From positions 4,574,001 through 4,638,000 of the forward strand of contig JAQISU010000233.1 in assembly GCA_029339505.1 (NCBI GenBank): a stretch of DNA of 64,000 nt, read 5' to 3'. The position numbers were made by a program, and so were the translations under genes. Below the pieces are notes generated by a model that was not told the DNA's origin, did not search any database, and was given only the letters and a program-made list of their open reading frames with translations. This DNA comes from Unio delphinus. Lineage: Eukaryota > Mollusca > Bivalvia > Unionida > Unionidae. Below, in pieces: positions 14,989-30,299 of the stretch; the first letter of the stretch is position 1; every line of letters starts with the position of its first letter.

Positions 14989-15704
14989 ATAGCGAAATTC
15001 TTAGAAAGTGTATTTAGATTTTTTTATTTAGGTAAGCACATTATATTCTTACTCGAGTACGGATGGATTTGGATTGATGGACTAAGAATATATGAAGGCT
15101 TTTTGCTGACAAAATACATGCTGAAGTCGAAGAAGTACAAATTATCAAAGATTTTTTTACTGGAAAAATTACCTTTTACATGCAAAAACGAAGAAAGATG
15201 ATATATTTACTTTTTCTCGTTGCCTTAATTCACTGATTATTTTAGGTGCGTTTTGTATTTTGTAACCACATTTACCTTGTTGTTCTCTCCAAGTCTTGAT
15301 GTCTTGATGTGAACGCATTAGTTTCTAATAATTATACATAAAGCTATGAAGAAAAAGAAATCATACACTGATATACGGGTTTCACATTTAAGAAGTGTTA
15401 TTGTGTTTCAGCCTTTAATATTTACTTTGAATTTTATGTGCAACATATACATTTTAACTTTTAGAACTGACACGTCGCTGTTACTTTATATCGTTTTTTA
15501 CGAGGTTTTTAAGATCTTTTTTTCATTTTACTGTGATAATTGCCATTACTTATAGGTAATATTTCCATCCTTATATTAAATTTTTTCCATCCTTATATTA
15601 AATGTTTTATACATGTTATATATGTTATATGTTTCTGCGAGTTATTCCTGTGATTTATTTCATTAAAAGTCTATAAAAGTTACAAACATAGTTTCAGTTT
15701 TGTA

Positions 15705-15707
15705 TAT

Positions 15708-15738
<31 letters not shown>

Positions 15739-15772
15739 TTATTATTATTATCATTATTATTATTATTATTAC

Positions 15773-15822
<50 letters not shown>
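15705..15822. repeat. (TTTA)n-(TTA)n compound microsatellite
   Basis: Tetranucleotide TTTA repeats pass into TTA repeats. The homologous place behind IAP copy C (39147-39194) also holds a TTA tract, so the microsatellite predates the duplication. Confidence 0.9.
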
Positions 15823-15823
<1 letters not shown>

Positions 15824-17373
15824 GCATATCTTATGGATAAATGGACATCTGATAGATATGCACATTTTTATTCCAGTATAATAATAAATTAACTGTAGCG
15901 GATTCAAGGGTTGAAGCCTAAAAATACAATATATGAAACCTTTGACTTTGACTACGTACTTCATTTGGAGGTGAGGAAATTCCCCAAAAATTACAAGTTA
16001 TATATAAATGACGGTAATAATTTTTCATACTAATTTAGACTATTTTCTTTCGTGGGGAATTATAGTTTTATTGTTTTAGCAAAAAAGGCAAATCTTTCAA
16101 AACAAGACATTTGGAATTCTCTTTTGCCGCTAAGAAGGTATAACATCATTGAATTTTATTGTAACGTCATGGCTGTTTAACCTTCTGCAATCCATAAATA
16201 ATTATCTATTCTAATAATTGTTTGTGTTGTGTTTATAAGGTTGCCATTATTTAAGTTCAAACTGTGATCACATTTTAATTTCAAAATTATATGTTTTTAT
16301 GCGATTGTTTAATAAGTGTTATCTTTTTAAATATATTTTGAACATTTTTGTTATAAACTTATTTCAACATATAATTGTATTTCTCTCCGTCAAAAGGACA
16401 ATAAGTTTATGGCTTTCTCCATGAATGTATTTTAATTGTGTGCTTTCAAAATAAAAACAGCCAAATATATAAACATCAACCTTTACTGAACGTATTGAAT
16501 TATACTTCATCCACTCGAAAATATATATTATTGAGAAATGTGAAAGTAGCCTTTAGAACTAGACACCATCCGTTCTGGTAGACTAGAAGTCACTAGAATA
16601 TACCTTGGTATATATGCGTAATCCAGGTAATTAAAAGGAGGAAACTATTATTCTTGAAACCATTTTTATATCGCTACCAATTTACATTTCTTACACCAAC
16701 TGATCAAAACACAAGATACTTGCAATTACAAATGAACATGGGACATTTTGTTTCTCTAACATTGATGAATATTAGAACAACGATGCAAGAAAAACAAATT
16801 GGTATTTATTGGTGTAATTTCTCACTTTGGACAAATTGATAACGTTCAACATGGTATTTACAATGTTTTAGCTTACTGGTCAATATAATTATTCAACTTT
16901 CAAAACTATGTAAAGCAGTAGGTTACATTGTGCTAGTGTATTGTGTATATGACTGTACCAGTGAAGCACAGGGGACAACAGTAGTTCGACATTCGTTTTA
17001 AGAAATTTGTATTAAAATGTCTACTTTTGCTGTTATCGACAAAACAGCTCACCAGACATTAATCTTTGCACTTTTCTTTTCTATTTCTAGATTTCCGGTA
17101 ATACTCTGTAACCGCAATGAAGACAGTCGGGAAATGGCAATCTCAGTTAGTAATCAAGGTAATATTCTTTCCTTCTGCAATTTTCATATAGTTCTACTTT
17201 GAGTTAATCTTGACAGATTGATCATAAGGATTTGTCAATGTTAATTATTTTTCCTACGGTCATATTATGCCATATGCCAATACACAGTGTAATGATAAGT
17301 CTAGATACATCGTGAGCAATATGGCAAACATGCATATACAATTATATTTCATAGTGGATCATTCCTTGCATAA

Positions 17374-17487
<114 letters not shown>

Positions 17488-19159
17488 CGTCTTTTAAAGG
17501 AGGAGAGGAATTTGTAATCGTCGCAAAGAAAGAAGGATATCATTTATTTCACTGTGGGAATACTTTATTTAGTGTTTGTATATATATTTTGCAACAATAA
17601 TTTGAGAAATGTGTAAAGGAAATATATGTTTGTGTTACATGAAATGTGTATGGTGTAATTACAGCCCTATACGCTTCCAGTACAAGTTGTGTTCGCGTTT
17701 GTTTTTAAATGTTATTACATGTTTTGACTCAAGAATTTCCCAAGAAATTTTGAAAACGTTTTACAATAAATTACTTAACAACTCATGGCGTTTCTTCTCT
17801 CTGTCAATCAAGGCGTAATTTTAGAGCCAACAAGGTTTTCTTCACTAATTGATTTTATTATATTCATAAAAAATATATGGATAAAAAATATAAATATCGG
17901 CCTTTTTATGAAATGTACAGTTTTATTTCATCCACTCGAAAATATATTTTGTCGGGAAAGATAAAGAAAGTTTTGGGGATCGACTTCATCATTACATGAA
18001 GATTTCGAGGTTATTAACGCGTTTTCGATGTAACGGAACAGAGAAACAAATATCATATCCAAAAGTATTTTACAGAACTCTCAAAATTTCTTGCTGAAAT
18101 GAAACGCAAACTATTATACTTGAAATGTCCTCAGCAGATTAGCATCTAATATTGTCTCACAAGGTTCATATATTCTGCTGGAGACATTACCACAGACAGA
18201 CAGACACACACTGCCACATTATCAGGCAATTGATTAGGAGGAACATGCAGCTCAAGTCTGACAGTTTAAAATCACTGTTTTGGTGGAAATCAAGTTTCCA
18301 GCTTGAACATTTAGCTATGCATATTATGTATAAAACAGAAAATTACTGCAAGTATTGTAATATTTTTATCAAAATTTATGCTTACCGTATCTATTTACAA
18401 TTCCACTAATTCCAGATTCCTGAAAGCATTCGTAACTGCTCTGCTAATAAATGACAAGGATTTATTAGTTGCAGTTGATGCCATACACCAGTAAAAAGTG
18501 ATAATTCTATATGGAACGTGCCCAAAATACGCATATTTAATACTCAATTAACTTTATTTTTTATATGTTTGAAAAAAATAGCTTTGAAACCTAATTTACT
18601 AACAATGATAATAACAATAATAAACAAAAATGAAACTGTTTGACACCTTTATTCACCTTTAATGAAATACTTCACAGGAATAACTCGCAGAACCATATAC
18701 ATTGTAAACATTTATAAACATTTAATATAAGGACAGAATTATTACCTATAAGTAATGCCAATTATAACAGTAAAATTAAAAGTATCTTACAAACATCATA
18801 TAAACGGTGTAAAGTCGTGTCAGTGCGTCAGTTTTAAAGATTAAAATGCATGTATTGCACATACAATTCAAACTGAATATGAAACGCTGCGGTGCAATAA
18901 ACTTCTTAAACTTGAGAGAACAACAAGATACATGTTATAAAATATGAAATGCATCTAAACTAATCGTTGAACGACAAAAGGTAATTATATCATCTTCGTT
19001 TCTGCATGTAAAAAGGAATTTTTCCCAGTCAAGAAAACTTTGATAATTTGTACTTCTTAGACTTCAGCATGTACTTTGTCAAAAAAAGCCTTTACGTATT
19101 GTTAATCCAAATCAATCCTTCCTTGAGTAAGAATATATTGTTTACCCAACTCAAAAGGT

Positions 19160-20075
19160 CTACATATACTTGCTAAGAATTTCGCTATTTACGAAACATA
19201 CAGTGCCTTTTACCAACTGCCTATATACAGGACATTTTCGTAGGGCCGGGGCACATTGAGAGCAGGCCATCATGCGACAACACGGTATTAACACAATACA
19301 TGCCTCTCTGTCCATGCAAAGTTTGCATGTAATCTGGTCTTTGAGTTCCTGGTTTTGTTCCAGAAGAGATTCTAGTTCTTTTGAAGACATGTTGTGTGTT
19401 GATGAATCTTTTTCTTCTTTAACTTCCGAATAACTATTATCGTGTGACGAGTAATGATTGTTCTTCTGTTCGTTGCTTGCATTTTCCGCGTACCATGTTC
19501 CATTTATGTTGTCGAGCTTTTTAACCATGTCATTGGTAATTTTAATGCATTCACCGATTTTGATGTTTGTGGTTGTTCTATTTCAAATATTACCTCCAGC
19601 AAATCATTCACAAAAATCTTGGACTGCCCTTAAATTAAAAAACTAACACATTATTTGAATGTTATTGAGAGACAAATATATAATTTTTATTCGAAACGAC
19701 ATTTATTTAGCTTCATAAAACAAATAAGTTCGTAATCTGTCAGGCAGTCCACTATTTTGAAAAGCTTGCAGGATCATAAGTATTAGTAAATTTCATCACT
19801 ATTATGTTACATCAATTGAATTTCAGTCAAAAGACTTCGTTCTTAATACCATGGCTTGTTTCATCAACGATATTGGTTAATGTGTTACGTGATGCATTAC
19901 TATCTATTATCATGCATTAAAAGGGTCTTCAATTGTGATGCTTCTTCAAAGACTGTCTTTTAATAATAAAGGTGACTAGTCTAGTTACCTTTTCTAGACT
20001 CAAGTCTCTTTATTGCTCGTCAAACTATGTCGAGACTGTTTCTCCACGAATGATGTTCTGCTGGAGAATCAATAT
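19160..20075 (-). pseudogene. IAP (BIRC) copy D: inverted, truncated RING pseudogene
   Basis: On the minus strand a RING exon starts at 19628 after an AG acceptor, matching exon 3 of copies B and C. Upstream, at about 19985-20075, is the 3' end of exon 2 with its donor; homology then stops at about 20075 at the edge of the 20-33 kb inverted duplication, so the BIR exons are gone. A one-base loss relative to copy C (near 19533) shifts the frame in the exon. In the RING, the zinc-binding His is Arg (PCCR), the last Cys is Tyr (CPVY), and the terminal AYVS is replaced after a small deletion. It cannot encode an active E3 ligase. The intron (19640-19985) is also conserved with copy C, so this is a DNA-level duplicate rather than a retrocopy. 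Confidence 0.8.
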
Positions 20076-20811
20076 ATATATTGAAAAAGTTTTTGAAAAT
20101 AAACAAAGTTGCGTGTTTGTAAATTGTTTCTCTTGAATCCCGACTTTTCAGAAAATGACACAATGCAAACTAATTTCTGCTGCCAGCGCGTGCTTCGTGA
20201 ACAAACTGTATACTCTATCCATCGGAGCCCGCCCCAACGTGCGCTAATGCTCTTTCACATCATAGCGAGTGAGAGGGTTCAATACATCGATCAATACTAT
20301 CGCTTGGTCAGTGTCGGTGTAAGGCATTTTGGTGCCCAAGGCGAGACCAGATATTTGGCGCCCCCCTTCCACTCACGCCCTCCCCCACCCGCCAATCATG
20401 AAATAAACCCCTTAGCCCAGCGCCCTAGGCTCTGTCTCTGTCTCTCTCTCTGTCTCTCTCTCTCTCTCTCTCACACACAAACACACACACACACACACAG
20501 ATAGTGTGTGTGTGTGTGATCCCTAACTCTCCTCTGCCTGTTCTGTGGCACCACAAATCTAGTTGCTGTATTTTACACCTACAACAAGAAGAACATCAGG
20601 TAGGAGATATTAATAATAAGCACTATATTTGACATCAACGTAATGGTTCACTTATTTAATGGTACGTGTAAATAAATGTACTTTACTGACGTAAGCTTTC
20701 GAATCATATTTCATGTGAATGGGGGGATATGGGCTTAAGTTTAATGACTAAGGTATAAGGATGGTAAATTACTGCAGACATAAGTCACGTATAACGATAT
20801 TATGTCTCTTG

Positions 20812-20962
<151 letters not shown>

Positions 20963-21260
20963 CTTCCCCATAATCTACAAATCACTAACGTATTTGCTGC
21001 TGGCCGCATTGGACATTATCGTACTAATGGGGGAGGGGTGGACGGATTTGGGCGGCTGCTCCGGTCTCAGAAGCACTTGGGGCGCCTAAGTCAATAGTTT
21101 ATTAAAAAATAACGAACATGGCAAATAGTTTATATTTATATATATCGCTATAGTGTGTGTGTGTGTGTATTTCATCCCTACCTCTCCGTTGACTTCTGTG
21201 TGTCTCTACAAATATGAATTGCTTCCTTCCACACTGAAGTAAAGTGAGGAACGATTTGTG

Positions 21261-21401
<141 letters not shown>

Positions 21402-21853
21402 CGTCTACAACAGCAGTATCAAGGAGATATAAAAATATTTGGCATTCACGTGATGATTCACTTGTCAAATAGTATATGTAAATAAATGTACGTTACTAGC
21501 GAAAGCTTTTGAATCGTGTGTCATGTATAGGGCGGGAATTAAATAAGGGCAATAACGATCGTGACGGAATGAAAGCTTATATAAACTGGTTTTATTCAAG
21601 TGCCACTGTTGAACTATGTAATCGTGCTTAAGGAATGTCGCGGGTGACCTAGTTTTAATATGGACTTACATAGATGTATTGAAAGGTAAATGTATAGTAT
21701 TTATACAGTGTTTACGACACGAAAACGTCATAAGATCCAACTATATATTACCGGCTGCTATCAGTACCAAAATATTTACCATGAGTAACATATTTACGTG
21801 TATCTCGCAGAAAATATTTTGCTACAAAATCTGTTTCTAACGACACCATTTTG

Positions 21854-22156
21854 CAGCGGCGTCGCTAGGGTTGGTGTCACCCAGTGCGGTAAACTCATGG
21901 TGTCACCCCTCCAGACTTCCACCATGGATTTCTTCTTCTTAAAATAAGTTCACAGTATAAAAATGACAAGAACAAAAACAAATTAATTGAAGGTCAGAAG
22001 GTAAAAGTATTTAAGAACTGTAACAACGTTAAGTTATAGTTATTTTTTTTTACTTTAAACTTACTTTATTTAAAATTTTCCTTTTGGTGTCACCCCTCTG
22101 AGATGGTGTCACCCGGTGCGGTCCGCACCCCCCGCACTCCCCTAGCGACGCCACTG
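21854..22156. mobile_element. Small non-autonomous DNA transposon (MITE), copy 2
   Basis: Same family as 11051-11332: begins CAGCGGCGTCGCTAGGG and ends CCCCTAGCGACGCCACTG, with shared internal GGTGTCACCC blocks near both ends. It is flanked by a perfect direct repeat CATTTTG (21847-21853 and 22157-22163), the visible part of a 7-8 bp target duplication. The inner A/T-rich part differs from copy 1. Confidence 0.8.
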
Positions 22157-22699
22157 CATTTTGTACATATTATTATATTGATTTTGTTTTCTCCATGAGC
22201 ATGTTAGTACGATCATGTACAATGCGGCAAGCAGCAAGCTCTATGAACAAATTATGAATAATTCTTATCGGAATAGAAGAAGAAAAAAAAATGGAACGGT
22301 TTTATATTTTTCTTATTTACTCAACTGGATTTTTTTAGACAGATTACATTAACTGTAGTTACCGTTTGAACACTTCATGTAAAAGTTTGCAAATTTCATT
22401 TTTTAATATTAACTCCTTTGTATAAGAAATAACGCATATATTGTACATGTATTGTGTTATAATGATCGTTATGACTGGAACATTTCCTCCTTAAATTTAC
22501 TATGTCGTATATGTATAGTTTGTAATATCCACTATTTGATAATTATAACATTTTATAAACAATATGTTCACAGTGACTGCAAACAACATTGATTAAAAAA
22601 AAAACATTGTATTTCGCTCTAAAAGAACGGTTGCAGTGTAGGCCTCAGATAAGTAAATGAATCCAATTACAGAAACTTTCTATTTACATTACGTTGTAC

Positions 22700-22841
22700 A
22701 AGCTCGTCAAGTCAAGCAAGTCAAGATTTTATTTCATCCAACGATTTACTGATTTACAATTTATAAGATGTAAGTTTATTTTATTTTAATAATACATGAC
22801 AAACAGAACAGTTCAAGCTGAGCACATCAATCAAACCTTAT

Positions 22842-22897
<56 letters not shown>

Positions 22898-24640
22898 TGT
22901 TATTCCTACTTTTAAAAAGTATCAAGACACTTACGTTTGTTTTGTTATGGTTTATTTTACATAAGGAAGTTTGAAGGAAAAACACATTCCACTTAGAAAA
23001 TCAACTCCATAGGAAACATCCACCATCTTAAAATATCACCAGAGTGAACTGATAACGAATGTGACCAAAACATTCTCAAAGAATAGTACAAATAAACATT
23101 CCTCGATGTATTTTGCAATAATATTTGAGACAATTTCCATGGATCGCGACATGGTACAATGGTTCGTGCATTAGTTTAACGTTTTGAAATATATTTTGTT
23201 TTATAAATCGCCTCTCGGCGAGACCTAGAAAAACATGACTTTTCTCGTCAGCGAACGCGGTGAGAAAATAAATCTAGCCAATGGCGCAAGGAAAATATGT
23301 TACTTCCTGGTGGGAAATGTGCGATGCAACTTCCTTTTCATCTCAGTATGACGCATTAAACGCCTTACTTTTATATCCTGTTTGTCATTCTCTCGCTAGT
23401 TTCACAAGATACATTCAATGGAGCGACTTTTGATGAAGTGTAATCTGTCCTATAGTTCCTGGAATTGTAATAGATAAATCATGGATTAAAGAAAAAAATA
23501 GGATTGTCTACAAAAATATGGAAAAAGTTAACTTATTAGACAAGGAAATGATAAAAACTAAACATGTTCTCAACGCCATGTGTGATTTCACTAGAATAGT
23601 ACAGCATGGATACCCATTTTGTCACCATCTCTACAAAATAGATGAATGTTCGTTCACTGCAGAGACACATTTTTAATTAATCACATAAATTAACCAGCAA
23701 AAATGTGTCATGCGAACGAAGGAATATGGGATTTTTTGGCACATAACCGTCTTTTGTGATTTAAAACATCCATGTAAAAATAATTGTCAACTGGTCAAAT
23801 CACAAAAAATAAGATACACTGATGACATGACAAGTTATTTGAAAACGCCTCAAGACAAATATATGGATTCATATCAAGAGCTATGCAAACATTCTGGGAA
23901 TCTAGTGACACGGGAAAGAAGTGTAAGCAAGAAGAAAGCAATAACAAAAAGGAAGCGAGAAAGATCAGACTAAGACGAAGCAGAAAAACCAAAGGAAAAT
24001 CAAATATAAATGAATCAGAAATCAAGGCCTGGAGATCATATTAAGATACTACAAAATACGATGACAAAATACAAAAATACTGTCTTATTTAAACGAATAA
24101 GGGATGTTACCTCAGATGCAGATACCATCTTGGACTAACCAGGACGAGGTTCCCAAGCAAGGATTCTGACACAACACAGAATGCAGAGAGAGTAATAAGT
24201 TCAGGAGACCCAAGACAGTATTCCCAGTACAGAAGATGAATTAGAAACTTTCTTTGGTGATAAACTGTTAAATGATGGGGACACTCACATTCTATTCAAA
24301 TCATGGACAATGGAAACAATATGAGCTATCAGGAACGCAGCATATTGGTTGGTAAATCTGTATTATGTTAAGAGCTCCCTCTAGCAGGAACACATTTTGG
24401 ACAGATCTGGTCCTATGGCTCCAGTATACGTACGTCTCTGCTAATGACAGTCATTGCATTATTTGCAGAGTTATCTCACTCAAAATAGGCTTGATCAATG
24501 AATTGCGTTTCAATCGCGTTACATTGGATAATTACAAGCAAATAGGAGAAGGCAAGGGTCGCATGGTACCAATACAAACAATGGATTCGGCAGCGGAGAT
24601 TCTCAGCCTATTATTATTACAGTTAACACAGAGCCATGGG
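22700..24640. repeat. Duplicated block, direct paralogue of 45390-46280 plus 61484-61610
   Basis: Starting with ATTTCATCCAACGATTTACT (22728; also 45411) this block runs collinear with 45.4-46.28 kb and then, beyond the Polinton, with 61.48-61.61 kb. Shared landmarks include GTTCTCAACGCCATGTG, GCAAACATTCTGGGAATCT and GGAACGCAGCATATT. The block lacks the Polinton and so serves as an uninterrupted version of its target. A (GA)n tract and about 450 bp at 22845-23300 are present only here. Short frames (23710-23973, 24365-24751) show no recognised domain; the block may be an old degenerate transposon. Confidence 0.7.
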
Positions 24641-26489
24641 CTGCAGTACCAAAGGGCAAAGCTGCAATGGAGGAACTGTCAATTAAATTCCTATGTAGCA
24701 GCAATAGTGAAGTGCTCAATCAGCACAAGCTTACAAATCGAAAAAAGATGATAAATACAATGTGGATGTTTGATTGTAGTTAATGAACTATTGGCAGGGG
24801 AAACATTTCCAGTATCATGGCTGAAGTAACGTCAGGAAACTTCGATGACCCAATCTGGAGCGAATAAAATTAAGCTTTATTGCTAGCAGATCCTGACTTA
24901 ACACCCTTAACAGACTCAGATTCTGATGAAAGGTCACGTGATGATGAAATAGATCCGGGATGAAATTGCAGAAAAAATTGCACATCACTAAATGATTTCA
25001 ATAAAAATGCCGAGTCCAGTTATTCATGATTCAGTCACTTCTACTTTGTCTTTGACCACGATGCCAACCAAACCTGATTTAACATTCGTGTTTCCTCATT
25101 TGATATTTTAACAAATATTCTTGAAGAACTTCTTCGACAGTAGTGACGATATTCTTTGCTCTTTCCGCTAATTCTTCAGCTACAAAGGTGATCTCTAGTA
25201 AGGTCAAAAAAAAAAAAAAAACGACAAAGCAGGAGTGTTTTAAAGTTTACTGGATGCATCTAAACAACTATCTCACCCCTATATTATTATACTGCTGTTG
25301 ATGATAATGGTTTGGGATAATTCAGATTTTCTAAATTCGAAATGCCTACGAACCATATAAAGTTGTGTGACTTTAGTTAATCTGTACTTTATTTGTGGAC
25401 ATCACACAGACCCGTCCCAGCATAGAGTGTTGATTAGGAACTTTAGAAAGATCCCCTCATATTTATATATATAAATATCAACGTTTCGATGTGTATTTTC
25501 CCTATTCACCCATTATTAGTGTTTAGGTAGTTTCACTAAAGACACAAACAATTTGGAACAATACTTTTGAATTGAAGTTTCTCTCTTTAATTTTATTTCT
25601 TAATGCATTTCTTTTTATAGAAGAGATAAGGTTTTAATTGTTGTAATGGTATTTATTTTGTTTAGTTTGTTGCTAAAAATATCTATAACAAGTGCTTAAA
25701 TTTGTTCAGTTTTCTTATTTTAAATCCTACAAAAGAATACAAGATTGTTGATGATGATGATGAATTTGAATGTAATTGCTGTGCGGCTACCAGAGCCATG
25801 TAGCACTGTCTAACCTTAGCATTACGCAAAGTATGTAGTTACTCCTTGGGACAGGAAATGTGCCACTTTCCCAAGGCATTTATGTGTTCATAGAACGCTA
25901 TCTACCTGAGCCGTCAGATCGGAGTCACTATTGAGCAACTATCGATTTGAATGGGGTGCCGTTGTGAATGGGATTTTTGATCCAGTACGCATTCACCCTG
26001 TACAAGATTGTGATTAATGAGCATATAAACAGTTAGGCAGATGTGAAGGAAAACACTTCGTTTGTTACTGCTGTTAAATGTTATCGTCTTCATTCAAAAC
26101 ATGCTTGCCTTATATCTTTGTGTTTTAGAGGTCATATTTATTCTTAGGTTAATACATGCATCGATAGCCATTACAGCTCGGGTTATTATCCTTGAGGTAC
26201 ACTGAACTTCAGATAATGTACTTCATACAAACCCCAAATTCACAGGTTTGAAGAAAGAAAAAAACACTAGAACAAAAAACAACAACACAAAAACAACAAC
26301 AAAAGAATAAACATACCACCCACTCAGTATTGTAACAATTATGTGTACCGAGTGTGTCAACATGCTTAAGTGAGCTACAAAGAAATTGTCAATTTCAAAA
26401 CGCGAATAATAATGGCACAGTTAAGTATTTGATGTGGTAAGAAACGGTACAATACACAACAGAGGGATTTAAGTTCACATTCCAGTCTA
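24641..26489. other. No recognisable gene
   Basis: Short open stretches around 24.6-25.0 kb have coding-like composition but contain stops and no domain I recognise. The rest is AT-rich and featureless. Confidence 0.45.
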
Positions 26490-27097
26490 TCTGCACTGCA
26501 ATAGTTAGACCAGCAAGTTGGTCACTAAGCCTTTTTTTATTTTGACTTGACGGCTTGTGAGACCAAAAGTCTTATGCATTAACACGAACTGGTATATGCG
26601 ACTTATGTCCGCTTCTCAAAAACGCGTATGCACGATATTAATTAATAAATTTAATAAATACACTAACCTTTGTACCCAAACGGTAAGTATAATCCCTCTT
26701 CTAATGATCCACTGCGTTAAATCCTTTAGAACACTCACATTTTAGTATAAATCCCTGTCAGAACAGGACACCTGTGTATTTATCGGCTCTTGACCTCAGA
26801 TTTAAATTACCGACGCATGCGTGTAAAGCAGCATCACCAGATGGCAAGAGTGATGCGAAAAAACCGTCGAGCGAGGCAATTATCATTGGGAACTGACTAA
26901 TGCTTGAGTGGGAGCTGTGTCGTTATGGCATATCAGAAATAGAGTGAATGATAAATAAATTGTATAAAGACCGCACTGTATTCAGATGTGAAAATATGCA
27001 ATACAATAAGAACAATAATAATATAAATTTATTATTATTAATATGGGCAGTATTTTCAATCATATTTAATAACATTTACAATGGTATCAACGGAAAG

Positions 27098-28158
<1,061 letters not shown>

Positions 28159-28388
28159 TGTGTGTGTGAACTTTCCGTTGATACCATTGTAAATGTTATT
28201 AAATATGATTGAAAATACTGCCCATATTAATAATAATAAATTTATATTATTATTGTTCTTATTGTATTGCATATTTTCACATCTGAATACAGTGTGGTCT
28301 TTATACAATTTATTTATCATTCACTCTATTTCTGATATGCCGTAACGACACAACTCCCACTCAAGCATTAGTCAGTTCCCAATGATGT

Positions 28389-29990
28389 ACAGGCCATACA
28401 CCACAATTAATTTTACTATATGTTCTCTACATATATATCTCAGCACTGACCTTTCCACAGTGTGACAATCAATACAAATCATATAAAAATCTAAAATACC
28501 CCCAAAGATGACTTCACGGTGAAATTTTTGTCAAGGGTTGACCGGCATTTTTTTGAGTGGCTGCACTGTAAACATAGCAGCATGTACACAGAACACTGAT
28601 TTCACTTCCGGATCATCACTAAGACCTAATTACACAGTGTGCACTGTCGCCAAAATACATACAGACAGCCACTCTCAGAGCTCCTATTCTCAAGAATAAA
28701 CAATTAACTTTAAATCCATACCAAAGGTGCATCAATATAACTCTTCTATCACCACTAAAAGGAGAGAGGAAAAAATGTTCTAAAAATAGACTAGAACTAC
28801 ATTCGTATGTACTGAACTGGAAGTATTAATTGTGATGTGATTCCTGACAGGCCCAACTTGTTGGGGAAAATTTTAGTAAAACTTTTATATTTGAATGCCA
28901 CACCTATTTGAACTTTATACATGAAGTCTTTTTGAATTTCCTTGCATACAAGACATGTGACACCTGCTGCAAAGTGTGTAGTGCTGGTGTTCCACAGGTT
29001 GCACGTGCTGATCCATGTGCTCTTGAGAAACCAAAACTAAATTTGCTATATCTTCCTTAATTATAGGACTTTTTCAATGCTGTAAAAACCTAATTGTACT
29101 ACAAGATAAGGCCTGTCTGAAAATATGTTTAAAGTTTATACATTTTGATCAATAAAAATTTTAATGGAAATTTAAATAAACATTTAAATTTATAAACTAA
29201 ATTTTATTGAAAAATTAAATTTTCATAAAAATTTGAAAACAGATTTTGTCAAAGTTTAGAGAGAAAAGTTGATCAATCAATGGTCTTTAAAATATATGGT
29301 AGTTTGGGGAGTTGGGCTGTTAGAATATTAAGTTGTGTCGTTTCGAGTTATTTGAAATTATTTGAATTCATTTGGATCAAGAGGATTTAACTGATAACAT
29401 TTTTCCCAGGGGTAGTGAAGTAGCATGACTCATGGTGATTTTGGCAACAACCACAATATGCCTGTCAAGGTGTATATAGGTGTACACACTAAAGAAGCAA
29501 CAACAGGTGCTATGTTCCATATTAATTTTTCAGGTATTTAGGCAGTTATTTGTATAACTAATAGTGCACTCAGATTTAAACATCTGATGGGAACACTTCC
29601 ATGTTTTATAGGAAAATTGCATTGCATTTCAGTGTCGATAACTACAAAAAGCAACAATAAGATAGGAAAATACAGTTTTTAGGCAGGCTTTACCTTACTG
29701 AACAATGGTGCTAATCTCTCTCATGAAGATCTAAGCCATGTCCTTGAGGTGCTGTACACTGCATATGTCCTTATGAAACCTTGCTATCACCACCAGACTG
29801 CTGGAGAGCTTCCAAGCTGATCCACCACTAACACTTTGTTCCAGATACCAGCCTAGACCTGAAAAGATATAAAATGTTTCACTTATATTTAGAAAACAGT
29901 AAGATGTATGCAAATGAAGTTAAAATGTGTTAGATATAGTGATTTCCAAATAACATTCAGGCTGCAAGCATAGGAAATAAATATTTTCGC
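28389..29990. other. About 1.6 kb present only in the right arm; no gene recognised
   Basis: The left arm passes straight through the corresponding point (near 26870-26890). The stretch is AT-rich without recognised domains or clear inverted termini. It may be an insertion in this arm or a deletion in the other. Confidence 0.5.
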
Positions 29991-30299
29991 GTTACTCTTG
30001 CCATCTGGTTATGCTGCTTTACACGCATGCGTCGGTAATTTAAATCTGAGGTCAAGAGCCGATAAATACACAGGTGTTCTGTTCTGACAGGGATTTATAC
30101 TAAAAGTGAGTGTTCTAAAGGATTTAACGCAGTGGATCATTAGAAGAGGGATTATACTTACCGTCTGGGTACAAAGGTTAGTGTAAATAAATTTATTAAT
30201 TAATAGCGTGCAGTCCGATCGTTGGTAGTTATCCATATAGTGTTAATGCATAAGACTATTGGTCTTACAAGCCGGCAAGTCAAAATAAAAAAAAAAGGC

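Noticed and set aside
23710..23973. Lysine-rich ORF as a host gene
   Set aside because: Its paralogue at 45.7-45.9 kb has an interrupted frame, and no domain is recognised; more likely degenerate repeat.
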